Counted from the first letter of the stretch, positions 8,348 through 16,396 are shown. The stretch: DNA of 34,195 nt from an uncultured Collinsella sp. (GCA_900545555.1 UQZI01000013.1:1-34195), one strand, 5' to 3'. Made by a program: numbers and translations. The notes: a model not told the origin generated them from the sequence alone.

Positions 8348-9549
8348 CACTCGAGCTGAGCCAGCAGTTCCTCAACGATCTCAACGGCATCGCCGACGAC
8401 CTTGTACTGGGCGGCACCGAAGATGGGGGCATCCGGGTCCTCATTGATGGCGACAATGCACTCCGCCCCACCGATGCCGGCGAGATGCTGGATAGCGCCC
8501 GAGACACCGATGCTCACGAGGAGCTTGGGCGAGACCGATACACCCGTCTGGCCAATTTGGTGGCGATACTCCAACCAGCCTGCCTCCACAATGGGACGCG
8601 TGCAACCAAGCTCGGCACCCAGGGCATCGGCGAGCTTTCGCATCAGGGGCAGATTCTTCTTGGAGCCGATGCCGCGGCCCACCACGACCAGACGCTCGGC
8701 ATCGGCAATTGAGGCCTGCTGTCCCCACTCCTCGGCGGGAATCGAGATCTCGACGCGGGCCTTAACGTCATCCGCAAGCACTACCTGGGTAATCGTGCCG
8801 GAGCGGCTATAGTCAAACTCGGGCGCCTTAAAGATGCCGGGGCGCACCGTTGCCATCTGAGGACGGTGGTTGGGGCAGATAATGGTGGCCATCAGGTTGC
8901 CGCCAAACGCCGGGCGCGTCTGCTGCAGCAGACCCGTCTCCGTATCCATAGAAAGCACCGTGCAATCGGCCGTAAGACCCGTCTGCAAGCGCACGGCCAC
9001 ACCGGGCGCCAGCTCGCGACCAAAGGCGGTCGCGCCGTACAGAATGGCCTCGGGCTTGCGCTCGGCTACCAAATCGCAGATCAAGCGAGCGTAGACCTCC
9101 ACGTCGTTCTGACGCAGGCGCTCGTCACGACAGACCAGAACTTCGTCCGCACCGGCGCAAATCAGATGCTCCAGGTCCCCGAGTGAGCCCTCGGGGCTCA
9201 TGCCGACCAGTGCCACCAGACGGCAGCCGCGGGCATCGGCAAGCTCGCGCCCCTTGCCCATGAGCTCGAAGGCCACGGATGCAACGGCATCGTGCTCGTC
9301 AGTCTGCACGAAGATCCAGATGTCTCGATATGCGTCAAGGTCTGCCGCGCCGGCGGCCTCGTCGCGCTCAATCGAGATGGCGTTGACGGGGCAGGCGTCG
9401 ACGCACCCACCGCACAGGATACAGCCGTCGGTTACGCGGGCACAGCGATTGGGGCGCTCACCCTCCACCACAATGCCGCCCGAGGCGCAGGCGCGAACGC
9501 AGCGACCGCAGCCGATACAGGCTTCGCTATCGATAATCAGCCCGCTCAT
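8344..9549 (-). CDS. Electron transfer flavoprotein alpha subunit with N-terminal 2[4Fe-4S] ferredoxin domain (LctC-like)
   Basis: Residues 1-60 form a bacterial ferredoxin domain with two cluster motifs, Cys11/14/17/21 and Cys43/46/49/53. The remainder (about 70-401) is EtfA. The C-terminal FAD-binding segment reads SIGVSGAIQHLAGIGGAE then AINEDPDAPIFGAAQY, and AFGGNLMATI occurs earlier. A ferredoxin domain on EtfA is known from bifurcating Etf complexes such as LctC of the Acetobacterium woodii lactate dehydrogenase. Those complexes couple an energetically uphill oxidation with NAD+ to oxidation of reduced ferredoxin. The ATG at 9549 follows the stop of etfB with no gap, and the two genes lie behind an LctD/GlcD-like dehydrogenase. 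I infer a three-subunit complex. The physiological substrate is not proven by sequence. Confidence 0.9.
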   Translation of the reverse strand: MSGLIIDSEACIGCGRCVRACASGGIVVEGERPNRCARVTDGCILCGGCVDACPVNAISIERDEAAGAADLDAYRDIWIFVQTDEHDAVASVAFELMGKGRELADARGCRLVALVGMSPEGSLGDLEHLICAGADEVLVCRDERLRQNDVEVYARLICDLVAERKPEAILYGATAFGRELAPGVAVRLQTGLTADCTVLSMDTETGLLQQTRPAFGGNLMATIICPNHRPQMATVRPGIFKAPEFDYSRSGTITQVVLADDVKARVEISIPAEEWGQQASIADAERLVVVGRGIGSKKNLPLMRKLADALGAELGCTRPIVEAGWLEYRHQIGQTGVSVSPKLLVSIGVSGAIQHLAGIGGAECIVAINEDPDAPIFGAAQYKVVGDAVEIVEELLAQLEC

Positions 9550-10365
9550 CTATGCCATCCCCTCAATAATCTTGGCAAGTTTTACCGCCTGCTCGGACGC
9601 CGTTCCCTCAACGGCCTCGCACGTTTGGTCACGGTCGGGCACAAACGAGCGCACGACCTGCGTCGGTGATCCGGCAAGACCGCAACGCGCGGGGTCGGCG
9701 TTCACGTCGGCGGCACTGACCACGCGCACGTCCGCCTCCTCCGCCGCGCGAATACCGGCAATACTCGGCATACGCAACTGGCCAATCTCCTTGGCAGTCG
9801 TCATCGCGCACGGCATCTCAAGACACACCGTCTCCTCGCCGGCATCGCATCCGTGAACGAGCGCCAGCGAGCCACACGTCGTAAAGCCCGCGCTTTGCAC
9901 GCAGCTCACGTCGGTCACGCAGGGAATCTCAAAGGCACCGGCAAGCTCGGGACCAATCTGGGCCGTATCGCCATCCACCGCCATCTTGCCGCAGATGAGC
10001 AGGTCGAAGTCCTCGTCGAGTGCCTCGATGCCGCATTTGAGAGCATAGGTGGTCGCCAGGGTATCGGCACCTGCAAAGGCGCGATCGGTCAGCAGCAGCG
10101 CGTCGTCGGCGCCTCGAGCGATGCAGTCGCGCAGCAGCGACTCGGTCGCGGGGATGCCCATCGACACCACCGTCACACGCACGTCCATGCCAAAGCCGAT
10201 AAAGTCGTCCTTCAGCGCTAGCGCACATTCGAGGGCACTTGCATCGAAGGGATTAACGACCGCCTGCTTGCCATCACGCACGATAGTATTGGTCTTGGGG
10301 TCCATCTTGACCTCGGTGCTTCCGGGCACCGCCTTGACGCACACCACCATATGGAAATCGCTCAT
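9550..10365 (-). CDS. etfB: Electron transfer flavoprotein beta subunit (LctB-like)
   Basis: This 271-residue EtfB shows the family's VVCVKAVPGSTEVKMDPKTN start, VNPFDASALECAL, and the nucleotide-binding GKMAVDGDTAQIGPELA segment. In bifurcating Etfs this subunit holds the FAD at which electrons split or merge. Dedicated residues for that role cannot be proved by eye. I chose ATG 10365, two bases after the stop of the upstream dehydrogenase gene and 10 bases after an AGGGGG tract. A GTG six bases earlier is too near that tract. The gene lies between the flavoprotein dehydrogenase and ferredoxin-EtfA genes, with essentially no spacing on either side, so all three should be co-translated. Confidence 0.9.
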   Translation of the reverse strand: MSDFHMVVCVKAVPGSTEVKMDPKTNTIVRDGKQAVVNPFDASALECALALKDDFIGFGMDVRVTVVSMGIPATESLLRDCIARGADDALLLTDRAFAGADTLATTYALKCGIEALDEDFDLLICGKMAVDGDTAQIGPELAGAFEIPCVTDVSCVQSAGFTTCGSLALVHGCDAGEETVCLEMPCAMTTAKEIGQLRMPSIAGIRAAEEADVRVVSAADVNADPARCGLAGSPTQVVRSFVPDRDQTCEAVEGTASEQAVKLAKIIEGMA

Positions 10366-10367
10366 CT

Positions 10368-11969
10368 TCACGCGCCCCCTTTCTGGACGAGCTCATCCAA
10401 GAGCTTCTCCGAAAACAGGTTGCCGCGACCCAGCTGGCCGGCAGGATCGAGCTGGAGTTTGAGGCGCGCCGACTCGACCATGGCCTCGTGGCCGTACATC
10501 GTCTCCAAGAAGCCCGCCTTGATCTTGCCGACGCCGTGTTCGGCAGAAACGGCACCGCCCATAGCCGTTACCTCCGCAGCCCACTGGGCAAACAGCTCGC
10601 CACCGCGACGGTAGTCCTGCGCGTCGCGCGGCAGGATGTTCACATGCAGATGGTTGTTACCGATGTGCCCCCAGGCAGCAGATTCAAGCCCACTTTCGGC
10701 TAACGTGCGGCGATAAAGGCCGATGACATCGCCCAAGCGTGCGTTGGGCACCGACATGTCCGAGCCCAGCTTGGTAATGGTGGGGTCGATGCGGCGACGC
10801 TCGTCAATGAGCATATTGACGCTCTCGGGGACCGCGTGGCGGAAGAACCGCTGGCACTCGCGATCGACTTCGGTGCGGGCGACCCATGTCGCATCGTCGC
10901 GGCCGCCCGCAAGCTCCAGCACCCATCCCAGGTGGCACAGCTCCTCGGTCGCCTGCGCCTCGTCATCGCAGTCGAGCTCCACGTAGACACAGACCTTTGC
11001 CTCGTCGTCGAGCGCCGGCAGCGAGGCAAACGCTGTCGACTGCTCGCGCTGGCGACGCAGGATATCCAGGGCGCCAGCATCGAAATACTCAATAGCGGCG
11101 GCATGGGACAGCACGGGACGCACGGAATCGGTAAAGGACACGGCCTTGTCTTCGCTATCGAAAAAGCAACTCACACCCCATACGACCGAAGGTGCCGCCT
11201 GCAGGGCGATCTCGAGCTCGGTAATGACGCCGAGCGTGCCGCACGCACCGATAAAAAGATCGATGGCGTCCATATCGTCCGCAACGAAATAGCCTGAGGC
11301 ATTTTTTGTCTCGGGCATGGTATAGCTGGGAAGATCGAGCTCGAGCGTACGGCCCTCTGCCGTCACGAGCGACAGGTGGCGGCCCTGGGCAAAAGCCTCG
11401 CCGCGCTGAAGCTCAAGCAAATCGCCATCAGCCAGCGCGACGTGGAGTCCCGTGATATGCGGGCGCATGGGACCGTAAGCGTAGCTGCGGGCGCCGGAGG
11501 CGTTGCATGCCGCCATGCCGCCCAGACAGGCAGATGCCTCGGTGGGATCGGTGGGAAAGAACTGCTCGGGGGACTCTTGGAACTCCTCGTAGGCCTCAAG
11601 CGATGCCTGGTCCCAACCAGCGGTCGGCAGTACCTTCTTGCTCAGCTGCTTACGCAGCTCCGAGAGCACAACGCCCGGCTCCACGCGCAGCAGAAATTGG
11701 CCTTGTTCATCGCGGCGAAGGCCCAAGTAGCGAGTCATACGGGAAGTATTGAGGATATGCCCACCGTGGGGCACGGCACCGGCGGCAAGGCCGGTTCGGG
11801 CGCCCTGAACCGTTACCGGGACACGCTCGGCATGGAGCGTTTCCAAAATGGCACGGACCTCGTCTTCCGTTGTCGGAAACGAGATGCTCGATGCTTCGCC
11901 CGATGCGCGAGATTCATCGCGGCCATACTCCTCGAACTCGTCGGTGAAGGGTTTAATGGTTGCAGACAC
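10368..11969 (-). CDS. FAD-linked 2-hydroxyacid (lactate/glycolate) dehydrogenase, GlcD/LctD-like
   Basis: A 533-residue flavoenzyme of the FAD_binding_4 / FAD-oxidase_C type. The N-terminal half carries the PCMH FAD-binding signature: VTVQGARTGLAAGAVPHGG near residue 55 and ACLGGMAACNASGARSYAYG near residue 150. The C-terminal half has the family's GHIGNNHLHVNIL and SAEHGVGKIK motifs, whose His residues serve the metal and substrate site. It is longer than typical GlcD/LctD (about 460 residues), with extra sequence before the second FAD motif and in the cap domain. The start is GTG 11969, behind a GGGGGAG tract. With the downstream EtfB and ferredoxin-EtfA it resembles the lactate dehydrogenase-Etf complex. 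Unlike the A. woodii operon, no permease or racemase gene accompanies it. Confidence 0.85.
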   Translation of the reverse strand: MSATIKPFTDEFEEYGRDESRASGEASSISFPTTEDEVRAILETLHAERVPVTVQGARTGLAAGAVPHGGHILNTSRMTRYLGLRRDEQGQFLLRVEPGVVLSELRKQLSKKVLPTAGWDQASLEAYEEFQESPEQFFPTDPTEASACLGGMAACNASGARSYAYGPMRPHITGLHVALADGDLLELQRGEAFAQGRHLSLVTAEGRTLELDLPSYTMPETKNASGYFVADDMDAIDLFIGACGTLGVITELEIALQAAPSVVWGVSCFFDSEDKAVSFTDSVRPVLSHAAAIEYFDAGALDILRRQREQSTAFASLPALDDEAKVCVYVELDCDDEAQATEELCHLGWVLELAGGRDDATWVARTEVDRECQRFFRHAVPESVNMLIDERRRIDPTITKLGSDMSVPNARLGDVIGLYRRTLAESGLESAAWGHIGNNHLHVNILPRDAQDYRRGGELFAQWAAEVTAMGGAVSAEHGVGKIKAGFLETMYGHEAMVESARLKLQLDPAGQLGRGNLFSEKLLDELVQKGGA

Positions 11970-12312
11970 GCGAACTCCCCCTTTAGCTAACTACAGTGTT
12001 TGCAGGGAGATGTTACCGCATCGTTTCGTCGACGTGTTCGAGACCGTCTCCATAATTGGCGTTTTTACGTTCGTGCAATTCGGCGAACGGCAAGGCTTCC
12101 TCGGCAGACGATGCTTTTGACACATATCGCCCCGCCGTCGCCGACCGCTCGATTGTCGCTCGAAAAAAGTTGAATAATTTTTCCCACCTTTTACCTGCGG
12201 AGATGTCAATCCGTCAAGCATTTGGTCAGAAATTGGTCAAGTAGCGGCTGATACGGTCGGCATCGACAGCCAAAACCGATAGAAGTTTGGCCCCAGAAGC
12301 AGGGAGGTTCCC
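11970..12312. promoter_or_regulatory. Divergent intergenic region between the dehydrogenase-Etf operon and the surface-protein cluster
   Basis: No coding sequence is convincing in these 343 bases. The region must hold promoters for both divergent transcripts, but I could not assign a good -35/-10 pair. Features seen are AT-rich tracts near 12160-12190, a minus-strand TTGACA (12204-12209) without a matching -10, and the heptamer TTGGTCA at 12222-12228 and again at 12233-12239. That 11-bp period, one helical turn, suits a regulator binding one face of the DNA. Confidence 0.4.
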
Positions 12313-12609
12313 ATGGCATATTACTGGCCCCAGTACGGCGTCGCCATCGAGGTCGACGACGATCCCTATCTCCTGCCTTTCGACGAAGAGGCGTTCCCCG
12401 ATACGGCGGTCTACCACGTCACCACCGATGTTATCTGCGACCCCGAGTCGTTCTCGGCGCTCGCCCACCACATCGCGCGTATCCACGACATCGAGCTCCC
12501 TCACGACTTTGACGAGCTCATCTACTCGCGCCGCCTGATGCTTCACATGCTCTTTGGAGCGGACCCGTCCACGTTCGCACGTGTCTACACCACCAAGGAC
12601 GCCGCATGA
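12313..12609 (+). CDS. Small hypothetical protein, first gene of the surface-protein cluster
   Basis: A 98-residue acidic protein with no signal peptide or membrane segment, so presumably cytosolic. I do not recognise its family. It is rich in aromatic and acidic residues near the N terminus (YYWPQYG, then IEVDDDPYLLPFDEEAF). The central part, FSALAHHIARIHDIELPHDF, looks helical and contains a His-His pair. The start is well supported by AGGGAGG six bases upstream of ATG 12313. Its stop overlaps the start of the next gene in ATGA. That coupling ties this cytosolic protein to the exported proteins encoded downstream and suggests a regulatory or assembly role, which is inference. Confidence 0.72.
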   Translation: MAYYWPQYGVAIEVDDDPYLLPFDEEAFPDTAVYHVTTDVICDPESFSALAHHIARIHDIELPHDFDELIYSRRLMLHMLFGADPSTFARVYTTKDAA

Positions 12610-13115
12610 GTGCGAAGAAGCCGCCCCGCCTCGCAGGACTGGGGCGTCGCAAGAAACTCGTCGTTGTCTGTCTGGCTATCGTCTGCGCCCTCATCGCCGT
12701 AGGGCTATACGCCTGGCAGTCGCAGCCCGTGCCCGAAGCGGGTGCCTCAGTCACGACGGCAGAGGGTAAATCGCGACAAGAAATCCAAGATGAGCTCGAT
12801 GCCATCGTCCGCGACAACATGATGACGATTTCGGTCGCGCCGGTCGCTCAGCTACAGGAGGACGGCAAGCTGCGCGTCAACGTGCAAAACGTCCAAGACA
12901 ATAAATTTCCCCAGCGATTCCGCGTCATCCAAAACGACGAGACCATGTACGAATCCGGTGTGGTCGAGACCGGCAAGACAATCGAGACGTGCCCCGCCGG
13001 CGACATCAAAGAAGGCGAGGCATACATCGAGATCCAGGCACTCGATGCCAAGACCCTCGACAGCCACGGCAATCCGACACGTGTCAAGGTACGGGTTGAG
13101 CAAGCCGAGAACTAG
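12606..13115 (+). CDS. Membrane-anchored hypothetical protein with extracytoplasmic domain
   Basis: A protein of 169 residues. A basic cytosolic tail (RRKK at 14-17) is followed by one hydrophobic segment at about 18-35 (LVVVCLAIVCALIAVGLYAW) and an exterior domain of about 130 residues. The exterior part starts with a short helix and continues as likely beta strands, including KLRVNVQNVQDNKFPQRFRV and ETMYESGVVETGKTIE. This arrangement resembles the small anchored beta proteins found in Gram-positive surface or pilus loci, but I cannot name a family. Its ATG overlaps the preceding stop by 4 bases. It is 90 bases upstream of the next gene, which has its own ribosome binding site. Confidence 0.72.
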   Translation: MSAKKPPRLAGLGRRKKLVVVCLAIVCALIAVGLYAWQSQPVPEAGASVTTAEGKSRQEIQDELDAIVRDNMMTISVAPVAQLQEDGKLRVNVQNVQDNKFPQRFRVIQNDETMYESGVVETGKTIETCPAGDIKEGEAYIEIQALDAKTLDSHGNPTRVKVRVEQAEN

Positions 13116-13205
13116 CTTTTTCGGCCGACGCGGCACCGCACGCAATTCACCAGCATTCGTCCAATCATCGCGGGGACGGCCCGCGGCGAATAGAAAGGAA
13201 CGACC

Positions 13206-13805
13206 ATGGACATCACCAGGAACATGAACGGAGCCAGAGCGCTCGTCGTGGGCGCAGGGCTCGCGCTCGCGCTCGCAATGGGCGCCGCCCCGACGCCAGC
13301 TCTGGCAGCCGGGCGCGTTGGAACCACGAAAGTAATGGTCAGGACCGAGATCGACAACGTAGAGTTCAAAGTTCCGACGGTTATTCCCTTCGTCGCCAAG
13401 GCCGACGGCACGCTTCAGGGCCCCTCAGAAGACGCGACCACCATCGACAATCATTCGGCCTACGGCATCCATGTCACCAACATGAAGATCGACGCCATGA
13501 ACACCTGGACCATTGCCGCCGACGCCAAGGCCGGAACCGCGCAGAATTCCATCGACTTTAAGGTCGGCCCCGACGGCGCACTCCAGAACGCCAGCGCCGC
13601 AATGCAGGAGACAGGCCTCGATCTTTCCAAGAATGCAGCCTTCGACATGGGCTACCAGGGCATTGCCGGCGGCACGGACAAAATTAAGCTCAAGACAAGC
13701 GGAAACGTCGCCCGCGTCACGCGCGACATCCTCCACGTAACCGGCGAAGGCGATCAGGTTGCAACGATCACCTGGACGGTCGAGCCCGGTGCGCACACGG
13801 CATAA
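13206..13805 (+). CDS. Secreted hypothetical beta-rich protein
   Basis: A 199-residue protein with a clear Sec signal peptide: a basic N terminus, a hydrophobic stretch ALVVGAGLALALAMGAA, and likely cleavage after PALAA near residue 36. The mature part is predicted beta-rich and contains VPTVIPFVAKADGTLQGPS, then NHSAYGIHVTNMKID, and ends in ATITWTVEPG. The wording resembles small exported structural proteins of Gram-positive surfaces, but I cannot assign a family. It has no LPxTG-type anchor, no cysteine, and no C-terminal membrane helix, so it would be released or held by a partner. GAAAGGAA precedes ATG 13206. Its last 17 bases overlap the next gene. Confidence 0.75.
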   Translation: MDITRNMNGARALVVGAGLALALAMGAAPTPALAAGRVGTTKVMVRTEIDNVEFKVPTVIPFVAKADGTLQGPSEDATTIDNHSAYGIHVTNMKIDAMNTWTIAADAKAGTAQNSIDFKVGPDGALQNASAAMQETGLDLSKNAAFDMGYQGIAGGTDKIKLKTSGNVARVTRDILHVTGEGDQVATITWTVEPGAHTA

Positions 13806-14070
13806 GGCCGTCGCCCTGGCCGCCGCCGTCAGTATCCTAGCGTTTGGGCCAGCCATGGCCTTTGCCCAGCAAGAACAGGCGCAGGCCGCCACGCAGGTGA
13901 CGGTCGACCTCTCGGAGCTCGACCGCGGCAACTGCAAGGAACCGTTGGCACAGACAGACGACAGACGATGGCTCTTGGCAGCAGGCGCCACGGCAGCAGG
14001 CACGGGAACCGCCGGCCTCGGTCTGCACATCAAACGCAGCCAGAAACGAAACACGGACAGGCCGCACTAA
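13789..14070 (+). CDS. Small exported protein with C-terminal membrane helix and LPxTG-like remnant (LAQTD)
   Basis: With a GTG start at 13789 this is a 93-residue protein. A signal peptide spans about residues 1-26 (AVALAAAVSILAFGPAMAFA). A short exterior stretch VTVDLSELDRGNCKE follows, then LAQTD (53-57), a hydrophobic helix at about 61-81, and a basic tail KRSQKR. The order motif-helix-basic tail is that of a sortase sorting signal, but LPxTG is replaced by LAQTD. Either it is a diverged sorting signal or simply a bitopic membrane protein. The ribosome binding site is weak, and the 17-base overlap with the preceding gene suggests translational coupling. The start is therefore the least certain in this cluster. 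Confidence 0.6.
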   Translation: MRTRHKAVALAAAVSILAFGPAMAFAQQEQAQAATQVTVDLSELDRGNCKEPLAQTDDRRWLLAAGATAAGTGTAGLGLHIKRSQKRNTDRPH

Positions 14071-14088
14071 ATTAGCTAAGGAGACCCC

Positions 14089-15519
14089 ATGGCATCGAAG
14101 AACCTTTTGCCCGTCGTCGCACTCTGCGGCGCGCTCGCAACCGGAACGCCTGTCGCCGCTTGGGCGACTCCCGTCATGGCAGACTCCTTACCAGCAGCCC
14201 TAAGCTCCGCACCAAATCCGTCGAGCGCCATTGCGTGCAAGCGTTTTTCGTTCGCACAGGCCGCAATCTCAACCTCGGGATGCCTTCGTCGTAATACGGA
14301 CGGCTCGATAGTCGTGGATATCAATCATTCGAACAAGGCAAACGGCTCCCAGGCGGGGTGCGCCGTCTGCACGTGGCGCTCGATTGTGCTCGATGCAGAT
14401 GGCGATCCGTGCGATTTGGGGTTGCACATCGATATCGCTTCGGTCGATGACTCGGCGAACGGAGCGAAGGTCGCCTTCGACGGTGCGTTTTTCGAGAAAG
14501 GAGGCGGTATATGTCTGGGCTGCGCCGCCGCGAATGCAGACGATGTGCAGCCCACCCTCTCATTCACGGCATCGCTGCGGCTGACCAAGGCGGGCACCGA
14601 TGCCATCGCGGCGGGAGAAGCATCCCTGCTGTTCTACGCCGCCAGCACCGAAGACACAGACATTCATTTCGAGAAGCCGGCCGGATCGCTCAGCCTTACG
14701 CGCGGGACGGAGGCAGGCCCTATTGCGATCGATACCCACACGCTAGGCAGGCAACGCATTCTTGCCGACCCGGCGCTTCTCGAGATGGAGTGGAACGGAT
14801 CCGGAGCCGTCGGGATTGTCCCCTCCGCGCTTGACGCCAAGACGCTCCCCTCAAACGACGAACCCATCAACGCAACCATACAAGAAGAGAGCACGGACAA
14901 AGAAGCAGGTGCGGGCGACACGCCGTCGCCGACAAACAGCGTCCCAGCTTCTTTCGAAGCACCGAATGAGCCCGCTACCGGTCCAAACGATCCCGAGCTC
15001 GCGGACAGTCTGGGGCTTGCTGATCCTCAGGAGATCGATGAAGGTAACTGCTGCGTGCTTGCCGCCCTCGACCACACAGAGGTCATCGATGCTGCAAACA
15101 TCGAAGTTGCCGCCGCCAATCAGCCCGTCCGCAAGTCGGCCATCATCGCATTTCCCGAATCCATCGAAGTCGTCTTTTTGCCATCGGGCGAGGTCGTGGC
15201 CCCAACACTGCTCACCTTGTTGGGCGCCAAGAATACTCGAAACGAAATTAAAAAGGTCACGGTTGTCGACCCTGCAACCACCGCTAAACTGCGTCTATAC
15301 GCCGTTGCCCCAGACGGAGGCAAGACCTTGGAATTCGATGGCGACGCACTTCTAGCCTGGCGACGTCTGGACATTATGCAAGACGTCTCGTATCAGATCG
15401 AACTCGAAGGGTTTGATCGTGCCCGCGATGCCAATATCATCGCCGCGGCTATTGAATCCCCGCAGCGGCTTATGACACTGCGCTTTGACTACTACCCCTA
15501 TGTCCCGACAACCACCTGA
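14089..15519 (+). CDS. Large secreted hypothetical protein, two beta-rich halves joined by an acidic linker
   Basis: A 476-residue protein with a signal peptide (LLPVVALCGALATGTPVAAWA) cleaved near residue 26-31. The first half (about 40-250) is cysteine-bearing, with GCAVC and CLGCAA pairs that could form disulphides. A linker rich in Glu, Asp, Pro, Ser and Thr occupies about 260-320. The second half (about 345-476) begins with PVRKSAIIAFPESIEVVF and ends in a strand-like LMTLRFDYYPYV. No cell-wall anchor is visible. AAGGAGA precedes ATG 14089, 18 bases after the previous stop. The family is unknown to me. Position at the end of the run of exported proteins suggests the main surface product, an inference. 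Confidence 0.74.
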   Translation: MASKNLLPVVALCGALATGTPVAAWATPVMADSLPAALSSAPNPSSAIACKRFSFAQAAISTSGCLRRNTDGSIVVDINHSNKANGSQAGCAVCTWRSIVLDADGDPCDLGLHIDIASVDDSANGAKVAFDGAFFEKGGGICLGCAAANADDVQPTLSFTASLRLTKAGTDAIAAGEASLLFYAASTEDTDIHFEKPAGSLSLTRGTEAGPIAIDTHTLGRQRILADPALLEMEWNGSGAVGIVPSALDAKTLPSNDEPINATIQEESTDKEAGAGDTPSPTNSVPASFEAPNEPATGPNDPELADSLGLADPQEIDEGNCCVLAALDHTEVIDAANIEVAAANQPVRKSAIIAFPESIEVVFLPSGEVVAPTLLTLLGAKNTRNEIKKVTVVDPATTAKLRLYAVAPDGGKTLEFDGDALLAWRRLDIMQDVSYQIELEGFDRARDANIIAAAIESPQRLMTLRFDYYPYVPTTT

Positions 15520-15598
15520 GGCTTAAATGCTGCGCATCATTCCTAATACCACTTATATAACGTATTAGATGAGTCGCGATGTGCCTCGCATTTCGTTC

Positions 15599-15607
15599 TG
15601 CTACGAT
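15599..15607 (+). promoter_or_regulatory. Possible extended -10 promoter for the DUF554 gene
   Basis: TGCTACGAT gives a TGn extension followed by TACGAT (15602-15607), about 31 bases before ATG 15638. No convincing -35 is seen, which an extended -10 element can tolerate. A 7-bp inverted repeat, CTAATAC (15543-15549) with GTATTAG (15562-15568), lies just upstream. Confidence 0.35.
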
Positions 15608-15637
15608 TGCCACGTTGGCATCAATACAGGAGGGCTC

Positions 15638-16354
15638 ATGCCGGGCTTGGGAACAATCATCAACGTTGCGCTTTTAGTTGCGGGCGGTCTTTTGGGATTA
15701 GCGGGCGGCCGCTTCATTACACCGCGCATCCAAGACACGCTCATGAAAGCATCGGGGCTGTGCGTCCTGTTTATCGGCCTGGGCGGCACCATGCAAAAGA
15801 TGCTCATCATCGATGGAAAGGCGCTAGCGACCACCGGTACCACCATGCTCATCGTCTCATTTGCGCTCGGTTCGCTCATCGGCGAGGCCATCAACTTGGA
15901 GGCCTCCATCGAGAACCTTGGCGAATGGCTCAAGCGCAAGACTGGCAGTGAGGGCGATAACGAGTTCACCAACGCTTTTGTCTCGACTTCACTCACCGTG
16001 TGCATCGGCGCCATGGCCATTGTGGGATCGATCCAGGACGGCCTGCTCGGCGACTGGTCAACGCTTGCCCTCAAGGGCGCACTGGACTGCATCATCGTCT
16101 GCACCATGACGGCCTCGCTTGGCCGCGGCTGCATCTTCTCCGCCCTGCCCGTCGCCGTGTTCCAGGGGACGATCACGTTGTTTGCCGGCGCGCTCTCCCC
16201 CATCATGACCACAGCAGCCCTCAACAGCCTTTCGCTCGTAGGCTCCATGCTCATCTTCTGCGTCGGCGTCAACCTCATCCGTCCTCAGACCTTCCGCACG
16301 GCCAATATGCTTCCCTCCGTCGTCATCGCCGTCATATACGCCCTCCTGTTCTAA
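15638..16354 (+). CDS. DUF554 family membrane protein
   Basis: A 238-residue protein with about seven hydrophobic segments, matching the DUF554 (YdfK-like) family from end to end. Landmarks are MPGLGTIINVALLVAGGLLGL at the N terminus, SFALGSLIGEAINLEASIENLGEWLKRK near residue 80, and FVSTSLTVCIGAMAIVGSIQDGLLGD in the middle. The family is proposed to be a transporter, but no substrate is established. I chose ATG 15638, preceded by a near-perfect AGGAGGG at 6-base spacing, over an in-frame upstream start that would add 23 non-hydrophobic residues. It is followed after 87 bases by the SOS-box operon, and no terminator is visible between them. Confidence 0.86.
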   Translation: MPGLGTIINVALLVAGGLLGLAGGRFITPRIQDTLMKASGLCVLFIGLGGTMQKMLIIDGKALATTGTTMLIVSFALGSLIGEAINLEASIENLGEWLKRKTGSEGDNEFTNAFVSTSLTVCIGAMAIVGSIQDGLLGDWSTLALKGALDCIIVCTMTASLGRGCIFSALPVAVFQGTITLFAGALSPIMTTAALNSLSLVGSMLIFCVGVNLIRPQTFRTANMLPSVVIAVIYALLF

Positions 16355-16375
16355 ATCTATCAACGCAGCGGTATC

Positions 16376-16391
16376 TCGAACATCTGTTTGA
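16376..16391 (+). promoter_or_regulatory. LexA (SOS) box at the promoter of the TerB-ATPase-helicase operon
   Basis: TCGAAC-ATCT-GTTTGA is an inverted repeat differing at one base from the mycobacterial SOS box TCGAAC-N4-GTTCGA, and it fits the Bacillus-type CGAAC-N4-GTTYG. It ends 8 bases before a -10 hexamer, so it covers the -35 and spacer, an ideal position for LexA repression. This is a sequence match; regulation is inferred. Confidence 0.75.
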
Positions 16392-16396
16392 TGCTG

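Noticed and set aside
9547..9552. Possible fusion of etfB with ferredoxin-EtfA
   Set aside because: A stop codon (9550-9552) lies directly before ATG 9549; these are two adjacent genes.
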